The notes: generated by a model not told the origin, from the sequence alone. Shown: positions 12,800 to 26,412, counted from the stretch's first letter. The stretch: DNA of 64,000 nucleotides from Echinostoma caproni (GCA_900618425.1 UZAN01039371.1:116592-180591), one strand, 5' to 3'. Numbers and translations are program-made.

Positions 12800-14160
12800 C
12801 TGTCATGAACCTAATCAAATCTGACAATCTCACTTGGAATGCCAATCGAGAAATCTTTGGAAATTTATGTAGGTAAATATATATTTGTGTTCTTGTGTAT
12901 GTCTACGTGTGCGCGTGAGTATTCGAGGGAGAATTACTCGTTCTGTTTTGCTCCCTGGTTTTAGAGACTGCAATCCTGGATTAGTTTGATTGTCCACAAA
13001 CATTTGAGATCAACCGTGTTAATTGTCCTAACCACGTTTTGAGATTTTCCCTCATTCAGTTTGAACCACAACACTGCAGGCTTCAGTCCGTTCCTGGAGA
13101 CACAGGTGCAAACTGGCATGCTATACTTGTTTTTGCTTTCGCTGTTCCGAAGTGCAATCAGAGGAAGAATTTGAAAATGAAAAATTTGAAAACGCTGTAC
13201 ACACAAAACTCAAGAGGTTCTCATGTTCGCTGGCGTGATTTGTTCTTGATTGAAATTGGATAGGCCGGAACCTGACGTAAAGGGTCCTTTTGTAATGATG
13301 TTTTATTGTCCCCACGAAACTTTCACATGGAAGTGTGTGCAAACTGTTTGATATAACCTTTTCTGTGATCCAGTTTATTTTAGCTATTGGGGTTTTACTG
13401 AATGAGATGGATGCACGAAAATCAAGAGAAATATATATTCTTATTTGTGGGGTCTAATATAGTTCCATTTTTAAATTGGCGTTACTTGTGTTCGCTAAAT
13501 CTAGTCGTCATCCGAAAATGTTTCTTCCAAATGCTGCTCAACAGACCTTGCCAGAATAACCAATGGAAGTGTTTCCTTTGTTAAAGAACTGTCTACTTGC
13601 TCGCGCTCGAGTAGGAATGTTTTTAAACGCCAAACCAGAACGAGAGATAAGTTTTGCGGAAGCAAGTCTGCACCCTTGATAAAGTCATGTGACAGTTTTT
13701 ATAATCATTTCTGGCAAAATGTGAAATGACAAATGTCTTCCAAAGTGAGGTTGTTTGTTCAGCTGTTTTATTTCGTTTGTTCAATGATGTTGTTTGTAAA
13801 GGTTGTTTCAAGTGAACCGGTGCTTTTCTTTCAAATGAGTAGTTGTTTTCTGTCAGTCTGATCCTATCCCGTACTTGAAATAGAATAGATCACACTAAGG
13901 AATTGAGAACTGACCGCTTGTATAAATGTTGAAATACTTTTTGTGTGCATCAACGGTTAATTTTTCGATTGGCTCAATCGGCTTTTCACAGGCACTAGAC
14001 ACCGTTTTTGAGCTTCGGCGTGGATCTCACTCCTTGGAAGACCGTTAATCTTCGATTAGGTAAATGCAGTTAAATAGAATAGAAATATTTGTAATGATTA
14101 TGAAATAGTACTGTTTTAGGACTCGTCAGCTACATGTTCCGTTGTCATCGACTTCTGCCA
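12800..14160. other. No recognisable gene
   Basis: Small antisense-overlapping frames at 12961-13811 are low-complexity or unrecognised. Nothing is called. Confidence 0.4.
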
Positions 14161-14167
14161 ACGGCCT

Positions 14168-14192
14168 CATCAGCCATCAACGGTGGCTGATG
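14168..14192. repeat. Perfect 9-bp inverted repeat, 7-base loop
   Basis: CATCAGCCA and TGGCTGATG are exact reverse complements around TCAACGG. It lies about 50 bases upstream of the SINE at 14.24 kb. Function unknown. Confidence 0.9.
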
Positions 14193-14239
14193 TCTGTGAA
14201 CAACCGAAGTGAAACATTCATCGTCTAAATTGATGACCG

Positions 14240-14400
14240 TTGCCCTCGTAGCTCAGGGGTAAGAGTGCTTACTCCAAAACTGAAGTTAGGCTCTTTGGGA
14301 CACAAAATGAGCGCACATTGACGAGTCTGGAACAAGACAAAAAAGTCCTCCGTTGACCTTTGTCGATCATCAAAATGATTAATATCGTTGAAAAGGTTGA
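14240..14400 (+). mobile_element. tRNA-derived SINE with a hammerhead-like core (copy 2)
   Basis: This copy keeps the A-box end, TAGCTCAGGGGTAAGAG at about 14249-14265. It then aligns with copy 1 near 4 kb from GGGACA onward. The hammerhead-like elements are TTGACGA at 14318-14324 (one base from consensus CUGANGA), helix II GTCT/AGAC at 14325-14328 and 14335-14338, and AAAA in place of GAAA at 14339-14342. Its B box is damaged, whereas copy 1 keeps a B-box-like motif; together they indicate a tRNA-headed parent element. Confidence 0.55.
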
Positions 14401-16954
14401 TACGACGTCGTTTATCATTGGAATTGGAACAGAAGTACTCGAGATACCGGCGTATGGTTCACAATTTTAATCTATCACCAGAATTATCAGTGTGTAACAA
14501 TTGCAATTCCTTGGACTGAGAATTTCATAATCAGGCATGTTTTCGAGCTCTATATGTGTTACTATTGATTTATGCTTATCATGTCAAGTCAAGTCAAGTG
14601 AAGTCAAAAATTGCTTTATTCACTCTAATAGATGGATTCTCACCTTCTTCCTTCGCGGATTAGCCGTTGAAATCGATAATTTTCCTGAACCTGTTACGAT
14701 CATTGACCAGTTATCATAGCTATTTTTGTGTTTGCAGTAGAAGTTGCGGTTACTTATTTGATAGCTCTGGTTTTCGTCAACTCTGGTAATGGCACAGCAG
14801 ATTACAAGCTTACTATGATATTTGTGGTTGTTTGCATTTGTAGACAGCTGTCATAACCCTTTATGATATATCGGCCTCAGAATAATCAAAACCATAGGAT
14901 ATGTAACGATACATCACTACAAAACAGAACACCTGTGGTTGTCACCTCTCCCCATCTCAAATGCGTACATTGATAGGTTTCGTTTTGACAACCATCATAT
15001 GCGATGAGTAAGCAACATTATATATCACCACAAGAGTGAATCTATTCTTTGTTTTTAGTTGACAGATAACAGGTCTCCTGAGCCAAAACCCCATCTCTGG
15101 AGACAGTTACCAAAACAGACGATAAATGTATCCTCTCTTTTTACCAACAAAACACGAGCTTACTTAAAAAATAAATGTCCAATCACATTCCTATCCCCAT
15201 ATTGATGCGGACAAAGGCTAATGAATCGTTAAATTAATTCACTTTCCTTGAGATGCTACCAAGGCCTGGAAATGGCGTGGAGGTTCTCAAACTCTTCCCA
15301 TCTGTCAGTTCTGTAGCTTCTGAGATAATGGACAATTTCCAATTTCGAAAGTCTACCGTACTATGTGATTATCAAGCTGGCTTTAGGCCAGCTAATGATT
15401 TTCACACTTGATGCTTTCAAATATTTCATTCTTGAGATTTAACCATTTCTCGCATCTTTTGTCCTACATCACTCTAAGGGATGCTTTTCTGGATACTCGA
15501 CCGTATTTGATGGTCGCAAACGAGCTACAAGATCGCATACTGACGTTGGTGTAGTACTTGCTTGATGTAAGTGTCTCACGCTTTATATCAAATTCGGTTC
15601 CTCAACTCACATACCCTGGTGATCATATCCGCTATGGAAACTGCACAGATCTACACAAATTTTATCGACTTATTGAAAATAAGCACATTTCTGGTATTGT
15701 CTATTTGACTGACAGTTCACTACCCTGTCATATATATTGAACTCTCCGTTTCGGTGACTTGCAATAAATGTACACACGTTTTCATGATGCCTAAGTGAAC
15801 AAGCCACTATTTTCTACCTGTGGTGAGTTAATTCCGGTGACTTGTACGAGGTTGAAATCACAGAACCAGCAGCAAATCCAGCGTGAATCCGGAACGATTG
15901 GTTTCATCTACGGAAATAAAAATAATTCAATATCTAGTCTTAAATCCTCGAAACCCTCATCGAGTGCACGCGTGCGTTTTTCAGTCTTTTTGAGGGGACA
16001 CTACAGAAGTCATGAAGCGTGGCACAAGTTGAGCGGATTGATCTGTGTCCTGGACAGCTCGCTTAGTTGACTCTGCATCACATACACATGCACACTCAGA
16101 GAGAGAAAAATAAATCTGTCTCGTTGATGGAAAAAACCTGGAAATTAGTTTGTTTGCTTAATTGAAATTTAATTTTTTTTCACATATAAATACAAATCGG
16201 TGGTTTACCAATTAAGCATATGGCGAGAAGGGTCTGTAACGATGGAGATAAATGGAAACCAGGAGTACGAATCACCATCAAAATCTCTTATGAACAAGAA
16301 CAGGTACCAGTAATTGTTTGCCTAAAGCTCTGTTCACTGAGATGCAGGAATAAGAAGCACAGCGATCTAGCGGTCAGTTAATTCCAATAAATCAATGTGG
16401 TGAAATGATTTGTTCAGGGGATATCATTGGTTGAATAGTATTGACCAATCTTAGTTCGCGAGTCTCGGGATCTCTGCTTCCAGTTGGATTATGATTGATC
16501 CATTGATTGATATGAAGCTGCAGGTATACTCGTTCCTTTGCTGAAGTTGACAAAAAGCATAGAATTACTGCAGCCATTGCGAGCTATTCGATCATGTTTT
16601 GAACCAGATAAACCGAACATCATGGGTATTGCATCCGTTTCGCTCTTCAAACAAACTTTCCCTAACCCTACGCCAAATTGTGTGTACTTTTCCTCAGCTA
16701 TCCTTCATTTTCTTTTGATTTCAAGCAAAACAACAGAGTGCTGAACAAGCTTGTTTCCACACATTCCTGTTTGTGCCAATACGTTTCAATATCTATCACT
16801 ACTTGTCGCGAGAAAATAATATAGATATATTTATGTATATATTTATATATTTAAATATATAATAATAACATAACATAGATTACCGGAAACGAAACATAAT
16901 TGTTTGTCCATTCATCCGATCACCGAGATTACCTTTGGTATATATTGTGTATGT
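14401..16954. other. No recognisable gene; AT-rich run at about 16815-16865
   Basis: Short unrecognised frames only. The segment 16815-16865 is almost pure A/T with ATATTTATAT-type imperfect repeats. Confidence 0.45.
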
Positions 16955-17270
16955 GGGTGGGCGGGTGGACCAGAGAACCTTTAGCTTTTGCGTACCGAAC
17001 AACATTTTGAGCAAACGTTAAAGCTTACCTGACCCACCGCATCTCAGTGATCGGATGAGTGAACAAACAAACGTGTGACCTAAGAGAATCTGATTCCCGG
17101 TCTCATGATGAAATCGTTTCTATAGTAATCTGTGATTTGATTTTCCAAGACAATTTTATTTCCAAGTAGTGATACTTATTAAGACGTATTGTAATGAATA
17201 CGAATATCTGAAAAAGAGCTTGTTCGCCACTCTGTTGTTTTGTTTTAAATGTCCTCTGTGGAACTATATC
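16955..17270 (+). mobile_element. Penelope-like element, 3' end only
   Basis: The plus strand aligns base by base, with substitutions, to the 3' ends at 4.55-4.81 kb and 45.58-45.85 kb: cgttaaagcttacctgaccca, gtgatcggatgagtg, ccggtctcatgatga, gacaattttatttcc and gagcttgttcgcc appear in that order. It is heavily 5'-truncated; only the last codons and the 3' UTR remain. Confidence 0.75.
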
Positions 17271-20200
17271 TTGATTTCTGTCGTTTTTTCGCTTTTCTTA
17301 TTGAACTTCCTCTATTTGAGTTGACCCAGCTAATCTAACTATTTCCCTAACCAGTGACCCATGTTACCGCTAACACTCTCTGTTCTCCTTACTACGGGTA
17401 ACCCGTTTGTCATCTACCGGATCATCGATCGAGATACACGCACGCGCAAATGTGCATTGATCCCGTCTCTCACGTGATTGGTAATTTGCTCCCGTACACT
17501 TGACTGACGAGCTGTAAAGCAGGTGAACTTGCCACACAGGTATTCTGACTTCGATGGAACTGCATGCACCAGCAGTCGTTGAGTGGAACGCCTTGATGGG
17601 CTTTGAAGGCTCCTTTGAACACAGCAGAACGCAGTTTTACTTCGACGCACTATTATCTGATTTTGCCTTGACAGGTCAAACACATACTCCCCGATTTGCC
17701 TCACGATTCGAGGTTTGTCACTATTTTATATTATTAATTCGTTGCCTACCTCACTGCCGCACTCCAAGACAATCTCGTCTTCTGGTGAGTTCAGGATTTG
17801 TGTATCACTCAATCCACATCACAGAATCTTTACCAGAGATTCTCCAGGGTGTAGAAATGATGTAAAAGATGATAATCGCAAATCATTTTACCATTGGTTT
17901 GCTAAAATAAGATTGCATTGACTAGCGGTGATTGATTGTTGCGGAAATATCTTGAAAGAGACAATTGCTAATTAATATTCATGACAATGAAATTTGAGTA
18001 TTCTTTGAAAAGACAAATAATGAAGGGAAAATTGTACATGTAACTCAATCTAGGAACAAGGTGAAAAAGGTGAAGATAAAAGCAGCAATTAAGACTCACA
18101 TTTTCTGAATATATTGCCATTGCTTTGAGTTTTTGCACAACGTACTATAGCGAAAGTTTTTGGAGCAAGACGTAGAATGTACTGATGTTCTATATGCATT
18201 GTCACGTTAATTGCTGCGGTCACCGGGATCCCCAACTCAGAAAATTGCATACTAATTAGCTGATCGTGTTAAACTATCGCTCGTTCACTGAGCTCACATT
18301 GCTAAGTGTAAACGTGCACGAACTCTTTGGGAACTTAACACATACGAGGACTTGTCCTTTTTCAGCCCTTCGATATGGTGGATCTTGACCATTAATTGAG
18401 AGGAGACAACTGCAAGCTCTACAAAATGATCATCAAACATCTTCCGATTTTTTTCTTTAGCGGTAAAAGCTACAGGTTCCAATAGATACTAATGTTTACT
18501 CTGTGTATGATGTCAAGTATTCGCAAATGCATTGAATGTTTCTCTCTGCTTGACCACGGATAAATCTTTGAGAAGGTCGCATCAAACAATCTTTCGTCTT
18601 CTTCAAAATGCTTTGTCTCCTAGTATTGACGTCTGCTGCCATAAAACATCCATTCTTAAACGCCCACAACAGTCGATGAACATTTTCACTGATCCAAAAC
18701 AATTCGCTCGCTAGCGAAATAATCCCCGAGCTTATTCGCTTTAACTTCAGGTCTTTGAATGACTCTACTTTTCTTGAATATTCCTCATATCTCGGTCGAA
18801 GCAGCTATAAAATCTGGGAACATTTGAATACGTTAAACACTAGTTATCTGTGTCATTCAAAACTGTTTTATTAAAGGAACAGAAAAACCACATAAACAGT
18901 GTTATCCAAACACTTAACTGAAACTGCCTGAGTGCTTCAACTAGCTGCGCTACCGCCAACGTTTCACGGTCGAAACATGTGCGTGATATATTTTTCCCTG
19001 CCCCATGATTTATCCAAGGAACGAAAGAGCCCGTGATCTGCAAGAATATTTTTCTCCTTCTATTGAGGATGATAGCCCTTTATTTGGCCGCTTTCCAGTT
19101 CTTGAAAATTAGATTCTTATGTATAAAATAAAATGAAAGTAAAAATAAGAAATGAAAAAATTGTCACTGAGTTTGTCAATTTGTTCTTGAACGTTTCCTT
19201 ACCAATCCGAGTGACACCTTCAGTGCCTGTGAAGTAAAGATGTTCTGCCTTTAAACGTTTTCAATATAAATCGTTCCTCTTTGACTATTTTCGTTCTTTG
19301 TTCTCACTGTTTCCAATCTGGTCCGTGTTGAACGAGTGCAAAGACAGCTTCGGAGTTGTTCACACTTCTGGATTGCGGCTTCCATCCGTACTCGGTTCAC
19401 GACAAACTTTAGCAAAGCCATCCTCTCTTTGAGGTACATGGAAGTGGACAAGTGATCCAGCATATTCTGTGGCTATGCGCATGTTTACTTTTGAAGCATA
19501 CATTTTGATAGGCATTTGATCAAGATGTTTAGAAATGCTAGTTCGTTATACTTCTCCATCTAGATTGTGAACTTGATCCGGTTAAACGTGTTATTGATGA
19601 TATAGTGTTCTTCCCAGTTCTAACTTCTTTATTAAAAAACGCCCTCTAGCAATTTGAAGATCATGATCTTTTTGCACAGCAAAGCACACAAATCAAATAC
19701 TAAAAGTCAACCACAATCATTGACACTGCCACAAAACTTGCGTTAGGGCCATGTTAAAAAGAACCCAACCACATTGAAGCATCAATATACTCAAAAGAAA
19801 AAGGAAATACCTGTCTTCACAGTAATCGCGGGAAACGGCTACACCCATAAATGCATCATACAACCTCTGATTCAAGGATTTGATGGAAAATTCATAAGAC
19901 TTGATACATTTTCTGACCGGTTTTGACTCTTCTTGGCCAACGATTCTCACTGATTTGAAGTCGAATTGATGTCTCTCTTAATCTTCATGGATTAACATGT
20001 GTTCATTCAAACTTTCAATTAATATTTACGGATCCTTGTTGGTAGTTTTTCCAGCTTGTCCCCTATAGTCATTTGGGAAGTCCTCCCAGTTTATTTTGTC
20101 GTTGAAATCGTTCCTGTAATTCCTCAATTCTTTTCCTCCAGTTTTCAAATGATTATCGGTAGTCAGGCGATTAGCTCTTGGGCGAGTTAAATTCGCTACA

Positions 20201-20889
20201 ATCTAAGCAGTCTTGTTGTCCTTCATTCTCTCTCTGTGATTTATTTCTATCTTTGGATCAGAGGTCGTTTGAGAGTTACGGGTATAGCCGCTGCCAGAAA
20301 ATACTGTAAGTATAGGTATTTCTTCTTTCATTCTGTGTAACTCTGTGCCCTTCGATTGGTTGCGCTACATTTACATGCTCTCCGTTACATCGTGGGAATT
20401 TTCACATTTTCACTCAATATCATGCGTCGTCGTTACTCACGTGAATTATATTATATGTTTCAAACGTGCCACTACATCGTATTTGATTGTTTATCGGTTT
20501 TGGAAAATCACTTTTCAGGTGGTAGAAAAAGACGCAAGCGCGCAGGATGACAAGTTGCTCTGAACTACACCGTTCTGACCAAGATGACTGTCCCCTCACT
20601 GCTCAGCACTAATACTTGGTACCTGTTTCCGAAAATTTCAGACTTAACTGGTGCACTCCGATCGAGAATTCATATAAACACTTACGCAGTTAGCGTCACA
20701 GGAATCCTGCATGAATAAGGATATAAATGACACTTCAGTGTCGATATAAGGTGTTCAATTTTACTAGAAGAATCGTTGAACCGGAGCAAAGGATACGGGA
20801 GGGGTTGTTGTGACATATGTCAACGTTTCCTGGTGTGGCAAGTCTCATGTTATTTATCAGTACTGCTTAAAAGGTAATAAGTGTCTTAC
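17271..20889. other. No recognisable gene
   Basis: Overlapping frames at 17414-17921 are open on both strands, but neither translation is recognisable and no splice pair supports them. The remainder is AT-rich with short frames. Confidence 0.4.
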
Positions 20890-20929
20890 GGTGTAGTGTC
20901 ACCCAAAGTTTTACCGCTTCACTCACACA

Positions 20930-21180
20930 ATGTTCACTAATTTATATATGGCACCTTATTGTACACAATCAGATCTTATGTCATTCTCTGACTCGTTCAT
21001 AGCTTTTAATGTTCCATTTTTGGATGGTAATCTACACATAATCGTTGGCGATTTTACCCAGACTAGTACTTATCTTTGTTTATCATTAGCTAGGATAGAT
21101 CTGTCGCACTCTCCTACAAAACATTTCCAATGCTTCGTTAGAGTTTGCTTACAAACCCAATAGATCCAACTTGGACATAG
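20930..21180 (+). pseudogene. LINE APE-type endonuclease fragment
   Basis: The frame contains FLDGNLHIIVGDFT, matching the IxxGDFN motif typical of APE-type endonucleases in jockey/CR1 LINEs. A second frame downstream reads NPI/NRSNLDIVSTLI-like, resembling the SxLDLV block that ends this domain. The catalytic Asn after GDF is Thr, and a stop follows at 21161-21163. It is non-functional. Confidence 0.6.
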
Positions 21181-21373
21181 TTTCCACCCTTATTCATAGC
21201 TACTTCTTTGAACAACTCTGTTAAGCATGCCCGGTGTGTTTCTTGACAACTCTTCAGCATTCAGTTCCGTTCCTCGATTTGAGTTGTAACAAAAACTGGA
21301 GTCACTTGAATGCCCCAAGCAGTTATTAGCTTGAATACCCAACTATTTTACTGATTAAGTATAAACCACCGGA

Positions 21374-21631
21374 TTGCGGAAAGTTTCATCTGAACGCTTA
21401 GTCAACAACTCCGGAGTTCTTCAAGGAGCTGTGCTATTCCCATGCTTATTTTCCACTTATATTCGTGCTATTTCTTATGTTTCTCCTGTACATATTTTTA
21501 AATATGCAGCTGACGTCACTCTGTGCCAACTAATTTTTTCTTACTCCTATATGAGCTCTTTCATCAACAACCTTGATCAAATTCAGTCATTCACCTCCTC
21601 ATCGGAGCTTCCCTCAAACCCCAGTAAATGA
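21374..21631 (+). pseudogene. LINE reverse transcriptase fragment (motifs B and C)
   Basis: SGVLQGAVLFPCLFSTYI is motif B. KYAADVTLCQ is motif C with the catalytic YADD changed to YAAD, which removes one catalytic aspartate. Downstream, NFANYIGVIINSSL (about 21715-21760) is the thumb-region YLGV block, in a separate interrupted frame. Confidence 0.8.
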
Positions 21632-21974
21632 GTTGAGTGTTTATATAGTTTCGCTCGCTTGAATTATCTGACAGACCACACGGTAATTAATAACAATCCT
21701 TTATCCAGAGTGAACTTTGCCAATTATATTGGTGTAATTATAAATAGCAGTCTTTATTGATCAACCCACATCCATAACTGCATTGGTAAACTGCGGCGCC
21801 TACTATTTCAAATTCGAAAGCTCAGGCAGTTTCGTGCATCCCAGTCAGTTATTTATACCTTTTTATCAGTGTGTTTTCTCCCATCTTAATCCATTATTCC
21901 GCAGTTATTTTTCTTGGCATACTCGAATAGGATTTTAAAGTCCTACAATTATTATTTGTGTCTCTTCTATTTCT

Positions 21975-22196
21975 GTGAATGCGTTTGCTGTGAACTTTTC
22001 AGAGTGTCATATAACTTCCTGTGTGCAATTTGCGGAGCGGGTTCTTACAGATCTTGACCACCCATTGCACGTAGAACTGACACGTTGTTGCTCTGATCAT
22101 TCCACACACGCCCGATTCCGCCAAATTTCATGTCAAATTAACGCTTACAGAAATTCCCCTATACCCTATCTTGCGAGCTTACTCATAAACAAATAA
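21975..22196 (+). pseudogene. LINE ORF2 C-terminal tail
   Basis: The frame reads FAERVLTDLDHPLHVEL followed by AYRNSPIPYLASLL. The HPLH and R-NS-IP signature is the usual end of CR1-like ORF2 proteins. The block is open to a stop at 22196, so it is better preserved than the RT upstream. Confidence 0.7.
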
Positions 22197-22230
22197 AGGG
22201 AAATAAATGAACTTTATCTTAACCTTGGTT

Positions 22231-25214
22231 TATGAAATGTCTCCATGTCTGTACAGTTGTTCTCCTCGTTGAATACATAATATGTGACAGTTGGCGTGTG
22301 TAATGTTTTAAACTGTTAAAGTTATACACAATGCAATACATTGCAATTTTGAACAAGATTCTAACACTTTAGACGGTGAATGTTTGGATTAGTCTACTTG
22401 GTTTTTCTCAGGCACCGAGCACAATTGATGATCTTCAGTTTGCGTTTCACTTCTTGATCCATTAGGAGAAATACGGTAAAGAGAAGATCATGGGGTTTTA
22501 AATTAATAAGTTTCGGATACTTATCTCTACCAGAGTTAACCTAAGGTGAATGAATCTTGTTAGTTCTCCATTATGACTACGCGATGTGGGTTGTACTGCT
22601 TGGTAAAATAAATAGATGATCAAATATGAACGGCAAACTGAAAACAGTATAGATCAACAAGGGTATTCCTCTGGGTTCACGGTCATTTAAAATGCGCATC
22701 CTGTCGATTGATAATTGACAAAAATGCCACTATATTTGTTGGAATAATGAGCTTTTTAGGCAAGTCTGCCAGTTACAGGTATAGGTATGGGTGGAAAACC
22801 GATTTGTGTTATGTGGAGAAAACGAAATAATCCCTTGTTTTGGATATTTTCACGATCTAACTGGTTTATTATGTCGGTATATCTGGTGGTACCCGTATTT
22901 TCAAGCAACCCTAATGTTACCTTGGAACTGAAATCCCCAGAAAGCACTAAAATCAACTGTTTGTCAAGTATAAATTGAGTTTAGCAGTTTAGCGCAAACA
23001 AACGGTAACTACCGGCAGATACAGAGAAAGAGATCATAGACATTGGATTACATCACGCTCACCTCTCTCTATTTAACGGTGGTTAGGTTTCTAGACGCAT
23101 TAAATCATAACTCACTTTTTGGGCAATTAGTGGCATACAGATGCATCGCAGATATGTTGTTGGCCTTAACGGTCTGGTAGAGTACACGGTAAATGCAACA
23201 CAATTTGTCCAACATGTTCATATTTGGTAATTGGGAATCATGCGCATACATCTCTGCATATCGCAAATGACTGAAGGTTTATTTTAACCTGGGAAGGTAA
23301 GTGAGGATTTCACAGTTGTTTGATCATTCTACCGATTGTAGAGTGTATACCTGGAATGTGATGTTTGCGTTTGAGCAGGTCGACGGAGTTCTGGGGCCTA
23401 CAAAAGTGGTTTTTGTGCGTAGTTTAGTTTTGGGAGAGGGATGATGAAGAGATTAATTCTTTTAACTTTTAATGGAGCCCATGTCCACTCCTCATAATGC
23501 CTAAGAAATAATCATGACTTATTTCCAATTGGATAGTATTCTATAAAAATTCACCAGAATAGTGTACTGGAAACACAGTTATGGTGACGACCTTTTAAAC
23601 AGTTGGAAGATTGTTTTCAAAGCACCATCATCAAATCTTTGAACCAATCATTGTTGCAGGTACATTTGAATCATTAGTTGTATGTTGTTGGTTTATTTGT
23701 GAGAATCTAACATCAGTGCTGGCATACATTTGTATTTTTGATAGGATATTAATAGTTGCCGTAGAAGGTGCGTGCAATAAGGTCGTTCCATATGAGCAGG
23801 TGGGATGGTCGTAGCTGTTGAGTGTTGTTGGTTTGTGGAGAACCTACGTCACGTCTCTCGGGGTAGAGCAGGGTGTTCCCGTCCAATCTGTTGAAACAGC
23901 AACAGTTTACATTGATGGACGCGGCTTCCGGTATGAGGCGTTTATTCACAGCATCCAGGGTACTGTTCCTAAATGGCTAGAATTTTGAAATCCAATACCG
24001 GGCGTCTGCTAATGGCTGTCTGTTAATATGGGGAGGTTTTTCTGTATTCTTAGTTAACTTAAAAAAAGGTTTCCATAGTAAGCTGAAAGGTCGTTGCTTA
24101 TATTCCGTGCTTTGGCTGTATTTTTGTAGTGAACATTCTTTAAAACTTCTAATTTACAAATACCAGCAAAAAACGTAAATTTTGTAGTATTAACTATTCC
24201 TCCCACGATTCATAAATCTACCACTTATATTGATTGACTTTAGATATGTATAACAGTGACGGTGTGCAAATTGTAATGCACCGTGCGAAAACGGAGAGAG
24301 GGAACAATTTTTTGTCAGTCCTTATTTGAACATGAGATAAGTGTATATAATTTTGCCAGAAACAAGTGTAATTTAAAATACTTGGATAGTATTGTCTAAA
24401 CACGTTCTGAGCAATATGGATCCAACCTGTGTGATATGGTTCCTTACACTATACTCCCGGATTTACCTGTTGAAATACACTTTAAACAGATGGGAACCCA
24501 AAATAAATCGTATGGCATGAACTTGTGCAATTGTGTTCGTTTGGAGTCAACAGCAAATAGTTTCTGGCAGTGTCAACTCGGATGATGTTGGAGAGAATTT
24601 CAGAGTATACCGATATCATAGCATTTTCTCTGAAGATTTAGGACTTTAGATGGAGTGTAGCAAATTATATTAACCACACCTGGTTTTCTAGCAATTTCTC
24701 GATTATTACTTTGTTCAAGTGCTTTATCTTTGAGAACATGAACTGACTCAATCTATTCTGTTTATGGCCAATAAATTACAAACCGTAGCTCATTCCAAGG
24801 CTTAGATGTGCCAGGCGATGGGTAAAATTGAACAATATTCGCGCAGCGAATGGGGGCTCGATTGCAATCAGCATGCATCACTGGTGAGTTCATAAACCCG
24901 TCATTTGACTAACAAAAGAATGACACGCGGTTCAAGGTAGTCGGATCTGGATACAGGAAAAACCTTCGCCTACGAAAACTCAACAAACACTATTCGCAAG
25001 ATTGCTGAAGACGTTCAATGATCATCACGGGTTTTTCATAACATTTTGCTCCACCGGCATCGGTAGGGCACGAAGAATGAAAGCGGAACATAACGAAAGT
25101 TGTTCCATGAAGACGCCGAGTTGCTATTAGAGTATGCTTTAAATCATTTTGAAATTGTGAGAAATTCAGTATCCTCTTTGGGATTTTAACTCACGCACAG
25201 ACACCACCTACGCC
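22231..25214. other. No recognisable gene
   Basis: AT-rich with short frames. No paired splice sites around a recognisable domain. Confidence 0.4.
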
Positions 25215-25352
25215 TACAAATGTGAAAATGTCAGTTCTAGCGATGTGGTCTGGTGGAGCATGTGATTTAGAAAAGCATAAGCAGTGTCCAAGCGTGGGTT
25301 CGAATCCCACTTAGGCTACTGAACTTTTCACAATTTCATATAACCCACAGCA
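25215..25352 (+). mobile_element. SINE-like repeat with tRNA-like module (family B, copy 2)
   Basis: The T arm is perfect: GTGGG/CCCAC (25294-25298 with 25306-25310) around the loop TTCGAAT. The B box GGTTCGAATCC lies at 25297-25307. The A box is damaged: only a TCTGGTGGAGC remnant near 25249. The downstream TAGGCTACTGAAC and CAATTTCATA blocks are shared with the copies at 9.1 and 34.7 kb, which identifies the family. Confidence 0.6.
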
Positions 25353-26365
25353 GTAGAATTTGGTTGCTGTACCGGACTGATCAGCCTACAGATCGGATTT
25401 CAACTCGATTCATAATGTGTGCGGTCTATCGGTCACTTGAGCTTACACTCATGGGCAGTTGTTGCACACTTTTCAAAAATCAAAGCCATTTATTCTTCAT
25501 GAGGGAGTAATTTCTAAGTTAAAATCATCCAGAATTTATGTATAAGTATACTTTAGTGTTATGTTCCACTCGTGAATAACGTTTCATAGCCAGGAACCAT
25601 CATTGACACTTCCTTTAAGTGTCTCGGTTGCCAAACGCCTACGAACATTAATTTCAGTTCGAAGAACACATTATCACTAGGATCTCTGTGCATTCATATC
25701 CATTTAGGTAAGTTCCTCATTTTTCGGGTGAGATTAATACCATTAGGCGCTTCCAGGGAGTGATTACTGATAAAAACCAGTTGAACAAATTCCCCAACTA
25801 GGTTTGTTTGGTTTCTCCATAAGTAATGAGTTGCGACACCATTTGATCAATATTTATGATTCATTTTCCACGAAATGAGGACAAACAGAGGGAGAGGGAG
25901 AAAACTAAGATTTCTCACACCATAACTACCATTCTGAACACAATAGATCCAAAATAATGGTTCAACTCGGCATCAATGCAACTGGTCAATATCGCTTCCA
26001 CAGTGATCTCAGTTGCTATCCAACAAAGTGTTTGAGCCAGGGCTGGTAACTGAATTCTTAAAACCAGTGAATTTCTCAGGTATGCTCACTATCTCGAGAT
26101 CACAGCGATTAGAACCACGAAACTTGAGTATTGCAAGCGGCATAGGTTGGCGCAAACATGATCATTCCGACAGCAATGAAAGTGAGTAATATTACATTCA
26201 GTTCATATCGGTATGTTGTTCTGTTATTCCTAAAAACGCTGACGGATTTCTGTCGACATCGTCTTAACAGGTGTACAAAACTCATTAATGTAGAATCTGT
26301 TTTTCCGATGGCAGCAAAAACAACCGGTTTAATGAAGTTGAACTTGAAAGCAACTAAGCTTATCT
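25353..26365. other. No recognisable gene or repeat
   Basis: Nothing identifiable on either strand. Confidence 0.4.
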
Positions 26366-26412
26366 TTATTTATATACATATATAAACATATATGTATACA
26401 TATATATATTAT
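26366..26412. repeat. Imperfect TA-rich microsatellite
   Basis: Alternating purine-pyrimidine run of TATA, CATA and TGTA units (tatatacatatataaacat and onwards). Confidence 0.9.

Larger units (their letters stand above)
20890..22230 (+). mobile_element. CR1/jockey-superfamily LINE, internally deleted
   Basis: Three protein blocks lie in plus-strand order: an endonuclease piece (about 20930-21180), a reverse transcriptase piece with motifs B and C (21374-21631), and the conserved C-terminal tail (21975-22196). Between them the N-terminal fingers and motif A of the RT are missing, so roughly 1 kb was lost. Several stops interrupt the frames. The 3' end is a short A-rich stretch after 22200. 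Clade placement is by motif style only. Confidence 0.8.

Noticed and set aside
14140..14200. Minus-strand hammerhead-like motif (CTGATGA, GGCC-gtt-GGC, GAAG)
   Set aside because: GAAA is replaced by GAAG, and the stem I and III partners cannot be drawn without consuming core bases; the perfect 9-bp inverted repeat explains the similarity.
17499..17525. CTGACGAG followed by a short CTG/CAG stem, hammerhead-like
   Set aside because: No GAAA at the required position and no outer helices.
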